A stretch of DNA of 38,740 nt from Alistipes sp. (lineage in GTDB: Bacteria; Bacteroidota; Bacteroidia; Bacteroidales; Rikenellaceae). The stretch is taken from NCBI GenBank assembly GCA_017546345.1, contig JAFYXB010000038.1, positions 1 to 38,740 on the forward strand, in the 5' to 3' direction. Positions within the stretch are counted from its first letter, which is position 1. Each line of letters begins with the position of its first letter. Shown piece after piece: positions 1-7,371 of this stretch. The notes under the pieces are model-generated. The model ran no database searches and was not told the origin of the DNA. It was given only the letters and a program-made list of their open reading frames with translations. Made by a program: the position numbers and the translations under genes.

Positions 1-405
1 GACTATACTTCGTTCTTGCCTGAGCACCTTATGGCATCTGATAGCTACTGGGCAGAGAACCCCAACCTCGCTTACCGCGACTATGGTCCTAAGATCTTCC
101 TTGAGATTGCAGCAAATGGCGTTGTAACCGTACCTACTGAGGAGAATACCTACTTCTACAACCCTAGGGTAACCGACAACTTCTCATTGTCGTTCTACGG
201 CACAGACTACAACCTCAAGCAGAACGCTCCTTGCGCATTCCCAGTATCAATCTCGGATGATGGCAACACCATTACTATCGGTCAGTGCATCTCTGGCGCA
301 GAGTTCGACTATGGTGTATATCGTCCTGCCATCTGGTATAACGATACCGAGTTGCGCAACCTCGCGACTTCAGACATCGTACTTCAGCGCGTAGGTATCG
401 AGTAG
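1..405 (+). CDS. 3' end of an unrecognised, probably secreted protein
   Basis: The reading frame is open from the first base of the window and stops at 403-405, so only the last 134 residues are present and the true start lies upstream. The visible part is rich in Tyr, Phe, Asn and Asp, has no hydrophobic segment and alternates short beta-like stretches, as is common in C-terminal domains of Bacteroidetes secreted proteins and lipoproteins. I do not recognise a family. A strong terminator follows 40 bases after the stop codon, so this is the last gene of its transcript. Confidence 0.6.
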   Translation, partial: DYTSFLPEHLMASDSYWAENPNLAYRDYGPKIFLEIAANGVVTVPTEENTYFYNPRVTDNFSLSFYGTDYNLKQNAPCAFPVSISDDGNTITIGQCISGAEFDYGVYRPAIWYNDTELRNLATSDIVLQRVGIE

Positions 406-444
406 TTTATTGCGATAAAGGGTTATTCTTAGACCTATCAAACA

Positions 445-485
445 ATTGCCCCGAATGGTATGTTATCCGTTCGGGGCAATCTTTT
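445..485 (+). terminator. Rho-independent terminator of the first gene
   Basis: Perfect 11-bp stem, 445-455 pairing with 470-480 (core GCCCCGAA/TTCGGGGC), 14-base loop, followed by CTTTTG. It closes the transcript of the partial gene ending at 405. Confidence 0.85.
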
Positions 486-492
486 GTACAAT

Positions 493-524
493 TATGGGCT
501 GCCCGAAAATCGAAGCAGCCCATA
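493..524. terminator. Hairpin between convergent genes
   Basis: Perfect 10-bp stem 493-502/515-524 (TATGGGCTGC/GCAGCCCATA) with a 12-base loop. It lies just after the first terminator and 26 bases beyond the stop of the minus-strand gene ending at 550. The minus-strand side has only a weak T tract, so it is a probable but not textbook terminator for that gene. Confidence 0.45.
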
Positions 525-549
525 GTATATTATATATGCGTAGTGAGGT

Positions 550-1443
550 TTACCACGTAGTATATCGCTCGTACTTCTCGGCATGAATAGTTGCTACGGG
601 AACAAGGATACCTGTCTCGTAGACATCGCCAAGCTCATGGTTGTACACCGAGTCGAAAATGTGCATCGCATTGGTGATGTTGATATATGCGTTGAACATC
701 GGCGGTATGACCTCGTTATAATCACGAATACTCGTGCGTAGTATCTTATAATCCTCGGCAAAACTCTCGCCCGTGAATATTGCTGCGAACTTCTCGTTGT
801 CGATATTCATAGTAATTGGATCCAGGCCCTCGACAAGACCTTCGCTACCGGGGTAGTGCTTACGAAGGAAGTAGAAGAGCATATCGCGAGCCTCGAGACT
901 GTATGAAGCGTACATCGTAACCTTACCCAAAAGGTATTTGATGCAGCTATTGAGTTTGATAAGAGCACCGATGCCATCCCAGAGGTTATCCAAGGCGTAA
1001 ACGCCCTTGATCATCTCAATTTCGGGGCTTACGAAGGCACGACCAAGCTCCAAGGTATTGGGTAAATACTCGTCACGGAACCTCTGGCTGAAGCGGAAGT
1101 AGTGCTCCGTAGAGAGGTGCTTCTGGTCGGGTGAAGTGCAGATGATATAGCGGTAGCCACCGATAATCTCCTTTGTTGCAGGATCCCACGCTATAAGCTG
1201 TCGGTAACCATCAACTGCTGTGTCGTCTATGTCGATATCCAACTCATTGCCTGTGCCGCCACCTCCCGAACGAAATGCCTTCTCGCGTAGACGACCAACC
1301 TCACGCATAAGGTTGGGTGCTGAGGCTGCATCGAAGATGTAAATCTCGTTATTTCCGTGGCGCGTATCACGCAACTTCTCCACGGTGGCAAGCTCTGCGA
1401 GGAGTAACTCTCGCTCGACAGGCTCAATGATAGGTCTCTTCAT
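550..1443 (-). CDS. glsB: GNAT-fold N-acyltransferase, GlsB-like (glycine lipid synthesis)
   Basis: 297 aa. The length and pattern fit the OlsB/GlsB class of GNAT-fold N-acyltransferases: an autoinducer-synthase-like N-terminal half (around residues 50-110, with ELDIDIDD and IIGGYRYI), the NTLELGRAFVSPE stretch near residue 130 and a GIGALIKLN segment. Known members attach a 3-hydroxy fatty acid to the amino group of glycine (GlsB) or ornithine (OlsB). The upstream gene is the O-acyltransferase partner: its TAA stop directly abuts this ATG at 1443, so translation is coupled. That pairing is the organisation of the glycine lipid genes of Bacteroides, hence the call. Substrate (glycine or another amino acid) cannot be read from the sequence. 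No signal peptide; it should act at the inner face of the cytoplasmic membrane. Confidence 0.75.
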   Translation of the reverse strand: MKRPIIEPVERELLLAELATVEKLRDTRHGNNEIYIFDAASAPNLMREVGRLREKAFRSGGGGTGNELDIDIDDTAVDGYRQLIAWDPATKEIIGGYRYIICTSPDQKHLSTEHYFRFSQRFRDEYLPNTLELGRAFVSPEIEMIKGVYALDNLWDGIGALIKLNSCIKYLLGKVTMYASYSLEARDMLFYFLRKHYPGSEGLVEGLDPITMNIDNEKFAAIFTGESFAEDYKILRTSIRDYNEVIPPMFNAYINITNAMHIFDSVYNHELGDVYETGILVPVATIHAEKYERYTTW

Positions 1444-2238
1444 TTATCTCTTTTTTAGGTTATATACACGTTTGCGAATTTCGGCACACTGCTCGGCACG
1501 TGATCCCTCGAGTGTGTTTACATCCACAGGCGCACCAACGATGATGCGTATATGCTTACCTCGCTGCTTGAACATCTCATCGACAAGCAGGATTAACTCG
1601 ATATTGAGGTTGATATGTAAGAATTTGCGCAGACGATAGATGCGATAGAAACGCTTTGATAGGGCACCATCGACAAAGGTGGGCACAATCTGTCGATTGT
1701 ACTTCACGGCATCCTTGATAAAGTGGCTCTTCCACTCGGTGTCGGCCACCTCGCCATTGATATAACGCGAGCAGAAGCCTGCAGGGAATGTTAGAATCTG
1801 CTTTGTGGGCGATGCAAACGCCTCATCATATATGCGGCTCTTTTCGGCACTCTGCTTACCATATTTATTGATTGGGATCCAAAGAGGTGCCAAATACTTT
1901 ACATTCATCAGAAGGTCATTGACCACAGCTCCAGCATCACCAAAGCGCGTTAATAGGGCATTGACAAGCAACATACCATCAAGACCTCCAAAGGGGTGGT
2001 TCGATGCAAAGATGTAGTGACCATCGTCGGGTAGCGGGGTGGTATACTCTACTTCGTAGGTAACATTGAGAAACTCGAATGCTCGTATTAGGAACTCACC
2101 AGGCGTAGCGCCTTCACACGAGGCAAAGAGCGTATTTAGCTCCTCCTGATGGATTAGTCTCTCCAATGGAGCTGTTACAAACTTAGGAAGTCGGCGATCT
2201 GTGCGCTTGTAGAGTATCTCACGGATGTTAATATGCAT
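1444..2238 (-). CDS. glsA: Lysophospholipid-type O-acyltransferase, GlsA-like
   Basis: 264 aa. It carries the acyltransferase active-site motif NHPFGGLDG near residue 80 (His and Asp of the HX4-5D class) and a later FPAGFCSR block near residue 153 equivalent to the PEGTR region. This is the PlsC/OlsA superfamily in its Bacteroidetes form. With the GNAT-fold N-acyltransferase directly downstream (zero spacing) it should add the second fatty acyl chain to a mono-acylated amino acid, giving glycine lipid. The same genes are described in Bacteroides as GlsA and GlsB; a general 1-acylglycerol-3-phosphate acyltransferase is the alternative if the partner is ignored. The leader (2239-2394) is AT rich, with candidate minus-strand -7 boxes. 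Confidence 0.75.
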   Translation of the reverse strand: MHINIREILYKRTDRRLPKFVTAPLERLIHQEELNTLFASCEGATPGEFLIRAFEFLNVTYEVEYTTPLPDDGHYIFASNHPFGGLDGMLLVNALLTRFGDAGAVVNDLLMNVKYLAPLWIPINKYGKQSAEKSRIYDEAFASPTKQILTFPAGFCSRYINGEVADTEWKSHFIKDAVKYNRQIVPTFVDGALSKRFYRIYRLRKFLHINLNIELILLVDEMFKQRGKHIRIIVGAPVDVNTLEGSRAEQCAEIRKRVYNLKKR

Positions 2239-2261
2239 AATAAAGTGCTTTTGTTAGAGTA

Positions 2262-2269
2262 CAAAAATA
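2262..2269 (-). promoter_or_regulatory. Candidate -7 box for glsA-glsB
   Basis: On the minus strand 2269-2262 reads TATTTTTG, matching TAnnTTTG, about 24 bases before the glsA start. A second match, TACTTTTG, lies at 2321-2314. Neither has a clear TTTG 19-21 bp upstream, so the choice is open. Confidence 0.35.
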
Positions 2270-2445
2270 ATAAAAATAGTTTAAATATCTATTATTTTTG
2301 CCTCTTTAGCGCACAAAAGTAGTAATTTTAGTGCATCTGACTATTGGTATATATACCTATTTTTGAGTATTTAGCAGCTCTTTGGGTCTAAATTTTGAGG
2401 GTGACGGGATTAGCAAACCTAAAATATAGCTTAACAAAACGATGT

Positions 2446-2492
2446 AGCGCCGACGAAATAGAGTCTATAAATCGCTCTACTTCATCGACGCT
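2446..2492 (-). terminator. Imperfect hairpin downstream of the DUF4252 operon
   Basis: 2446-2463 and 2475-2492 form an 18-bp imperfect inverted repeat (AGCGCCGACGAAATAGAG against AGCGTCGATGAAGTAGAG) with an 11-base loop. It lies 28 bases past the stop of the last DUF4252 gene and is followed on the minus strand by a T-rich stretch. Probable transcript end; weaker than the other terminators here. Confidence 0.4.
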
Positions 2493-2519
2493 ATATGCCG
2501 ATAAACCTTCGGATAAGGC

Positions 2520-2987
2520 CTATGCTATATTTATGTTTATAATGTCGTTAATCATCTCAGAGGAGAAGTTGCCGCTAATCTCAACCAATGTCACATCGCC
2601 ATCATCGACAACATAGACGATAATTGCTGCAATCGTACCATCTTCGCCCTGTGTGTAGATCTTAACACCCTCTTCAGGCATATCGACGAATGGCTGTAGC
2701 TTCGCTTTCTTTATGAGTTTTTCCACATCTTTGCGAATTTTTGACGATATGCTCTTCTTCTCGCAGGTGATGACTCTAATAGCATTGAGATACTTCGCCG
2801 CCTCGGCAGCATCCTCTATGCTGTCGGCCTGGCTTGCAATCATCGCCTGGAGCATTGCTCCCTCGAGGTTTACGACTGTAACACCTTCGGTCTGGTCGTA
2901 CTTATCCGCAATAGTAGATGTTAGAGGCTCTGCTGCCATTACGCTAAGAGGTAACAGCAATGCAATCAATACAATAAATTTCTTCAT
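2520..2987 (-). CDS. DUF4252-type secreted protein (third of three paralogues)
   Basis: 155 aa with an N-terminal signal peptide (MKKFIVLIALLLPLSVMAAE, cut after Ala). The mature part has the layout of the Bacteroidetes DUF4252 family: N-terminal helices with a KYD..EGVTVV segment, a central IRVITCEKKSISSKIRKDVEKLI stretch, and C-terminal strands ending VVDDGDVTLVEISGNF. Function of the family is unknown to me. It is the last gene of an operon driven by an ECF sigma factor gene, 27 bases after the preceding paralogue. The three copies share layout but little identity, so duplication is old. Confidence 0.7.
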   Translation of the reverse strand: MKKFIVLIALLLPLSVMAAEPLTSTIADKYDQTEGVTVVNLEGAMLQAMIASQADSIEDAAEAAKYLNAIRVITCEKKSISSKIRKDVEKLIKKAKLQPFVDMPEEGVKIYTQGEDGTIAAIIVYVVDDGDVTLVEISGNFSSEMINDIININIA

Positions 2988-3014
2988 ATTAATATAATTT
3001 TAGATGTTTCTACA

Positions 3015-3476
3015 TTAAGGTTTCATCTTTGCTAACTTCGCGAGGTTGGCCTCGAACATCTCTCCCGAGAGGAGCGATAGCTGCAAAATACCATCCTTGA
3101 TAGCTACGGAGATTAGCTCCAATATCACGTCGCCACGCTTAATCATATAGGCATCTGTCACTACGCCATCCAACTCTTCGGTGCCACTCTTCGCAATTCC
3201 TAATTTCGCAAGCGTAGCCTCCACCTCGCGCTTTATCTCCTTGCTCAAATTCGCATCCTTGCACTCCAGCATCGTGATATTGTCGAGGCTCTGAAATACG
3301 GGCTTATCCGCCTTAGGAAGAAATGCCGCATAGGTGCGTAGCATCAGTCGTCCCACGTTGTCGCACTTTACCTGCTTATGCCTATCGTACTTGATGCATA
3401 GTACCTCAAGCTCGGGTATTTCGGCCGATACTGCTATTGGTAATAGCGAGAATATAAGTAGTATAGCAAATCGCAT
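3015..3476 (-). CDS. DUF4252-type secreted protein (second of three)
   Basis: 153 aa, signal peptide MRFAILLIFSLLPIAVSAE. The mature protein follows the same plan as its neighbours (CIKYDRHKQVKCDNVGRLML, a central ITMLECKDANLSKEIKREVEATL and a closing LSLLSGEMFEANL), but lacks the VVDDG turn and instead has IKDGILQLSLL. Thirteen bases separate it from the upstream paralogue. Assigned to DUF4252 from layout and neighbours; it is the most divergent of the three. Confidence 0.6.
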   Translation of the reverse strand: MRFAILLIFSLLPIAVSAEIPELEVLCIKYDRHKQVKCDNVGRLMLRTYAAFLPKADKPVFQSLDNITMLECKDANLSKEIKREVEATLAKLGIAKSGTEELDGVVTDAYMIKRGDVILELISVAIKDGILQLSLLSGEMFEANLAKLAKMKP

Positions 3477-3489
3477 ATATAGCTATGAT

Positions 3490-3921
3490 TTAATTAACCA
3501 GGTCCATTAAAGAATCTATATTACTTAGTCCGATATTCTTACCCGAAACGTATATCACCGCCATCTCACTATCCTCGACAGTTAGCACAACCAACTCCTT
3601 GATACCCTCCGCATCACTACAGCCATATATCTGTACCCTTGTGCCATCATCAACAACAGATAGTATGGTACTTAGTGCCGAGGTATAGCCATCCATATCA
3701 CGCTGCAACTCCTCTATATATTTAGCCTCCTCAGTAGCTATAACCGATATTGAGTCGATATTAGCCTTAACACCCATCGATTCGAGCATATATTTAGACA
3801 TCTCAATCGTGGTGTAACCCTGACGTGACGAATACTTCTTAACAATCGATGCAATGTCATTCTGCTGCGCCATACCCATAACGGGTAATAGTAGCATTAT
3901 AAGCAATATAAATCGTTTCAT
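3490..3921 (-). CDS. DUF4252-type secreted protein (first of three)
   Basis: 143 aa, signal peptide MKRFILLIMLLLPVMGMAQ. The mature part contains IVKKYSSRQGYTTIEMSKYML, a central region ending VVDDGTRVQIYGCSD and a C-terminal ELVVLTVEDSEMAVIYVSGKN, the DUF4252 plan. It follows the outer-membrane barrel gene by 19 bases. Periplasmic or outer-membrane-associated by its signal peptide; no lipobox. Presumably co-regulated with the sigma factor gene at the head of the operon. Confidence 0.7.
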   Translation of the reverse strand: MKRFILLIMLLLPVMGMAQQNDIASIVKKYSSRQGYTTIEMSKYMLESMGVKANIDSISVIATEEAKYIEELQRDMDGYTSALSTILSVVDDGTRVQIYGCSDAEGIKELVVLTVEDSEMAVIYVSGKNIGLSNIDSLMDLVN

Positions 3922-3940
3922 ATCAATCTTTTTTTAGACA

Positions 3941-4801
3941 TTAGAACCATAAACCTACACCAGCAGACATTCGGTTTGCATTGATATTAGTTGCATTCTT
4001 GTAGAAATTCATTGGTGTATAGTTTATATAGGCATACACACAGTTCCAACCTATTCGAGTTGTTACACCCACCTGTACGGGATTGATAGGCATTGTTCCC
4101 TGAACAGTCGTTCGAGGCTTAAGGTAGTGCAATGCCGAGCCAATCAAAATATCGACATTTGCACCTACTGATAGGAATGCTCTCTTGCTGATGTTCCAAT
4201 CCAAATAGATCGGAATACGCATATAGTTTGCCTGAAGCGAAGAGCGCTTGATATCGTCACCGAGTGGTATAGCATAGATTTTATTGTTCTCATATCCAAG
4301 CGTTACCCTATTTAGCAATCTATACCAATCGAAGCTAAAGCCAATACCCGTTGTGAATACTATTTTATCGTTTTTGTCCAACGATACATGAAGATCCATC
4401 ACATTCATAGACATATTGAACGATTTACTATTCGAAAGCGATATTGCATCAACCTCTTCTTGAGTATAACCATTATAACTCTCGCCAACAAAGAATGATG
4501 CGCCAAATTCAAATAGTGCAAGGTGGTTGTGATATGGCGAGCCGATACCCATAAAACCAGCACGTACTCGGCTTCTCTTCTTAGATGTGTTGTCACACTC
4601 TGTTGCCTTAGAATCATCTGTTCCAATGATTAGTTTCTTACCATTGATAATTAGCGACATTGAGCCGTCATCTTCAGCAGATAGCAAGTTATTGCCATTC
4701 TGCGTAGAGTATATCTCAGATGTTGCGTCATCTGTCTGCTGAGCATATAGCGCACATTGCGACAAGGCAACGATAAGTAGGGTAGCAATTAGTCGTTTCA
4801 T
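3941..4801 (-). CDS. Outer-membrane beta-barrel protein
   Basis: 286 aa with a signal peptide (MKRLIATLLIVALSQCALYA). After a short linker containing a SLIINGKKLIIGT strand the protein becomes alternating polar/aromatic strands typical of a small PorT/OmpA-like barrel (VFTTGIGFSFDWYRLL, YMRIPIYLDWNIS, AFLSVGANVDILIGSALHYL) and ends in VGLWF, a terminal aromatic as expected for barrel insertion. It starts 3 bases after the anti-sigma-like gene, so the two are translationally linked. The partnership with a membrane regulator suggests a role as envelope sensor or as a regulon product; this is inference. Confidence 0.7.
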   Translation of the reverse strand: MKRLIATLLIVALSQCALYAQQTDDATSEIYSTQNGNNLLSAEDDGSMSLIINGKKLIIGTDDSKATECDNTSKKRSRVRAGFMGIGSPYHNHLALFEFGASFFVGESYNGYTQEEVDAISLSNSKSFNMSMNVMDLHVSLDKNDKIVFTTGIGFSFDWYRLLNRVTLGYENNKIYAIPLGDDIKRSSLQANYMRIPIYLDWNISKRAFLSVGANVDILIGSALHYLKPRTTVQGTMPINPVQVGVTTRIGWNCVYAYINYTPMNFYKNATNINANRMSAGVGLWF

Positions 4802-4804
4802 AGG

Positions 4805-5275
4805 TTACTCTATAGATAAAATGTTAAACTTCTCAATCGAGGCCATAGCCAAGGCCATATTATCGGCAACGCAACCGAGTATGCGATTTGTCTCGCTGGC
4901 CACCATCTCTGGATCATCCACAACGACACCGTTGATGTGGCAGACGATGCCACTTTGGGACAAAGTATCACTATTAGTATCCGTGAGAGGATTAATCGAA
5001 AACAACACTACAGCTACAACTGCTGCGATAGCCGCCATGCGACCAAGCCAAAGCCACGTACTATTGCGCTGTTCTGCTACAATGTTCATCTTTGGTTCGG
5101 GAGCTGAGGTGGAACGTAACTCACTTAGACCAACGAACATATACCTTACCACTTCAAGTTCCTCATCAACGACATTGTGTGTGGCAAAATATTGAGCAAT
5201 GCGAGTCTCATCCTCGAGGGTTGTCACTCCGTCGAAGTATCGTTCTACGAGTATCTTAATCTCTTTTGACTCCAT
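4805..5275 (-). CDS. Membrane-anchored anti-sigma-like protein
   Basis: 156 aa. Residues 1-60 are an acidic helical domain beginning VERYFDGVTTLEDETRIAQYF, a form common in Bacteroidetes proteins encoded next to ECF sigma factors. One transmembrane helix follows at about residues 73-95 (WLWLGRMAAIAAVVAVVLFSI), then a short periplasmic tail. The first 20 bases overlap the 3' end of the sigma factor gene, the classical arrangement for sigma/anti-sigma pairs. No zinc-finger cysteines are visible, so the call rests on topology and context rather than on a ZAS motif. Confidence 0.65.
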   Translation of the reverse strand: MESKEIKILVERYFDGVTTLEDETRIAQYFATHNVVDEELEVVRYMFVGLSELRSTSAPEPKMNIVAEQRNSTWLWLGRMAAIAAVVAVVLFSINPLTDTNSDTLSQSGIVCHINGVVVDDPEMVASETNRILGCVADNMALAMASIEKFNILSIE

Positions 5276-5771
5276 AGTTCATCGCTTCTATTAGTTGAGT
5301 GCGCACGCTCTTGCGCGCCCTCGATAGGTTCATTCTTACGCTCGTTTCGTCAATGCCAAGCACCTCGCCAATCTCTTCGAACTCATACCCCTCGACATCG
5401 CGTAGATGTATTGCCAATCGCTGTTTCTCGGGGAGCTGCGAGATTATCGAGCGTGTTAGTGCCGCAATATCTCGGTTGTTGCTCTGCGCCTCGCCATCGT
5501 TCGAGAACATCGCGCTATGCTCTATTGATACCGACGGTCGGCGCTGCAGTTGTCGCAGTCGGTCGATAGCCAGATTGTGCGCCATACGACAAACATAGGC
5601 TCGAGGATAGCTCTGCTCGGCGAGCGTGTCGCGGGTCCTCCATGCCCTCTCGCATACATCCTGCATCACATCTTCGGCCTCAGCGCTATCGCCTAATATA
5701 CTTAAGGATAGGCGGTAGAGTGTGTCGCGAAGCTCGGTGATAAGCTCTGTATATATCTTTGAACTATTCAA
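5256..5771 (-). CDS. ECF-type RNA polymerase sigma factor
   Basis: 171 aa. Sigma region 2 spans about residues 14-78 (SILGDSAEAEDVMQDVCERAW, then AYVCRMAHNLAIDRLR) and region 4 about 105-160 (LPEKQRLAIHLRDVEGYEFEEIGEVLGIDETSVRMNLSRAR). The only start that gives a full region 2 is TTG at 5771: the frame has a TAA two codons upstream and no usable ATG before region 2. A rare start with no good Shine-Dalgarno site implies low expression. The gene heads the operon with the anti-sigma-like protein, barrel and DUF4252 proteins, and probably controls it; the stress it answers to is unknown. Confidence 0.88.
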   Translation of the reverse strand: MNSSKIYTELITELRDTLYRLSLSILGDSAEAEDVMQDVCERAWRTRDTLAEQSYPRAYVCRMAHNLAIDRLRQLQRRPSVSIEHSAMFSNDGEAQSNNRDIAALTRSIISQLPEKQRLAIHLRDVEGYEFEEIGEVLGIDETSVRMNLSRARKSVRTQLIEAMNYGVKRD

Positions 5772-5850
5772 CTTTTATCGTTTGTTTGTCTATATAACGA
5801 ACAACGGCCGCAAATGTAACATCGCGACCATACTTTTTTAGTGTCGAGAA

Positions 5851-5882
5851 CAAAGATACTAAAAAATCGGCACTTTTTACAA
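5851..5882 (-). promoter_or_regulatory. Candidate promoter of the sigma-factor operon
   Basis: Minus strand: TATCTTTG at 5858-5851 with TTG at 5882-5880, spacing 21, matching the Bacteroidetes consensus. The -33 element lies in the loop of the porin terminator, so the promoter starts where the previous transcript ends. A second -7 match, TACATTTG, lies at 5818-5811 and may be used instead. Confidence 0.45.
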
Positions 5883-5888
5883 GTGCCG
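5861..5888 (-). terminator. Terminator of the DcaP-like porin gene
   Basis: Perfect 8-bp stem CGGCACTT/AAGTGCCG (5868-5875/5881-5888) with a 5-base loop, followed on the minus strand by ATTTTTTAG. Confidence 0.85.
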
Positions 5889-5913
5889 ACTCATAAAAGT
5901 TCTACGCTCTATT

Positions 5914-7248
5914 TTAGAAGTTGTACTGCGCCATAATGCTTAGACGATTGGCCGTACACTTCACCTCGTTCATATTCTCGCGTGTGCCGTGCAGATACTC
6001 CAATGCCACGGAGAAGTTTGAGGTGATATTGCAGAAGATGTTACCAAAGACGTATTGACCTCGGCGATACTCATCATCCGCGAGGTAGCCGTTACGCTCG
6101 TTGAGTCTTACCATAGAGTAGCCTGCAGCAGCCCACAAACGACCAGGAACGATATTTACCTGACCCGCAGCCTGCCATCCCCACATAGGCATAGTCTGCA
6201 TCTGCTTAGGATCCTTGGGGTTATATCCGAAGTCGTATGGCGAACCTGCAAGATCCTGAATATAAGGCGTAATACCCTTACCATATACACCATTCATATA
6301 GATATCTATCCAGCGTGTGATGTTGATATGGCCGCTTAGATGCACACCCCAACCGAGCTGCGTGGTGTTGTCGTTTGTCGTCTTATTGTGCAGATACATA
6401 TCGCGCAAAACGGTAGATACTCTCAAGTGACTCGCCTTATTCTCGCCCCACGAGTATTGCAAGTAGGCTATACCATCGGGAACGCGCTGAGGAATTGCCG
6501 AGAAGTTTTCGCCATAGCTACCATTCACGCCAGGCATCTCGGCAGCCACACCAAAGCGGAAGCGATTGCGGAAGAAATCGACCTCGTAGCGTATCATCTC
6601 GTTGAAGTTGAAGTTGTAGGCATTAGGACCTTGAAAATCAATGGTCTGAGGTGCTGCATTGAGATCGCAGAACGTCGTCACATCACGACCTATGGTAAGG
6701 CCCTTTAGCTGTACGTATGCCGAGCGCAAGCGGGGTATATAGCTGAACTCCTCGCCGCCACGGAAGTCCATATCACCATAGACCACCACACGACCCAATA
6801 GGCGGCTGTTGATAATAGCCTTGGTGAATAGACGCGAGGTGGTAGCATCCATCATAATACGCTGTCGGTTGGCATAATCATCGGTCATCGGGATATTGTA
6901 GGTCACGAAGTCGATGTTGTCTACCGCGCCCTTCAGGTCGTAGCTTGTGCGCAGATTAACAAATCCGCCGAAGGCCAACGAGAAGCGATTATCGGGCGTA
7001 GTGAAGATAAATTGAGGATTATGACTCTGCTGGAAACCGTGGCGGGCGGTCTCGGTATAGTCATCCTTAACCTTCTCGACGAGTGCATCTTTAGCGTGCC
7101 TGTCGTGTTTTTCGTGGCCGATAACATATATCGAAGGAGTGTACTCTTCGACAACAAACCACGCCGACTGAGCGAACGTCGTGCCGAGCCCCAGGATAGT
7201 AAGAGCGAGTGGCAGGGCAAATAGTCTAATTAGTTTCATAATAGGCAT
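5914..7248 (-). CDS. DcaP-like outer-membrane porin
   Basis: 444 aa (442 or 441 if one of the alternative early starts is used; MKLIRL at 7239 gives a cleaner signal peptide ending TFAQS). After a short soluble segment (residues 25-85) the protein is a long beta-barrel: FSLAFGGFVNLRTSYDL, then RLFTKAIINSRLLGRVVVYGDMDF, then LRSAYVQLKGLTIGRDVTTFCD, and it ends in the terminal aromatic MAQYNF. This arrangement (ligand-channel strands with a YVQLKGLTIGR..T.F block) is that of the DcaP family of porins. Monocistronic: it has its own terminator and a gap of over 120 bases upstream. Substrate unknown. Confidence 0.7.
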   Translation of the reverse strand: MPIMKLIRLFALPLALTILGLGTTFAQSAWFVVEEYTPSIYVIGHEKHDRHAKDALVEKVKDDYTETARHGFQQSHNPQFIFTTPDNRFSLAFGGFVNLRTSYDLKGAVDNIDFVTYNIPMTDDYANRQRIMMDATTSRLFTKAIINSRLLGRVVVYGDMDFRGGEEFSYIPRLRSAYVQLKGLTIGRDVTTFCDLNAAPQTIDFQGPNAYNFNFNEMIRYEVDFFRNRFRFGVAAEMPGVNGSYGENFSAIPQRVPDGIAYLQYSWGENKASHLRVSTVLRDMYLHNKTTNDNTTQLGWGVHLSGHINITRWIDIYMNGVYGKGITPYIQDLAGSPYDFGYNPKDPKQMQTMPMWGWQAAGQVNIVPGRLWAAAGYSMVRLNERNGYLADDEYRRGQYVFGNIFCNITSNFSVALEYLHGTRENMNEVKCTANRLSIMAQYNF

Positions 7249-7313
7249 TTTAAGTTAATAAAATATTACTTCGCTATATGTTTTTACAACTTATATGCCA
7301 AATAGAAACATAC

Positions 7314-7348
7314 GAAAAACACGCCCCGAGCTATACTCAAGGCGTGTT
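7314..7348 (-). terminator. Terminator of the five-gene ABC operon
   Basis: Stem AACACGCC (7318-7325) with GGCGTGTT (7341-7348), 15-base loop, followed on the minus strand by a T run. It lies 24 bases after the ABC-F stop codon. Confidence 0.8.
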
Positions 7349-7371
7349 ATAAATATAGGAATATTGATAAA

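Noticed and set aside
2346..2357. Palindrome GGTATATATACC as an operator
   Set aside because: AT-rich self-complementary runs are expected by chance in such intergenic DNA, and it is not placed over a credible promoter.
2395..2616. Plus-strand 73-residue frame after a TATTTTTG match
   Set aside because: It overlaps the end of the third DUF4252 gene on the other strand and its first half covers the imperfect terminator hairpin; no family signal and no -33 element.
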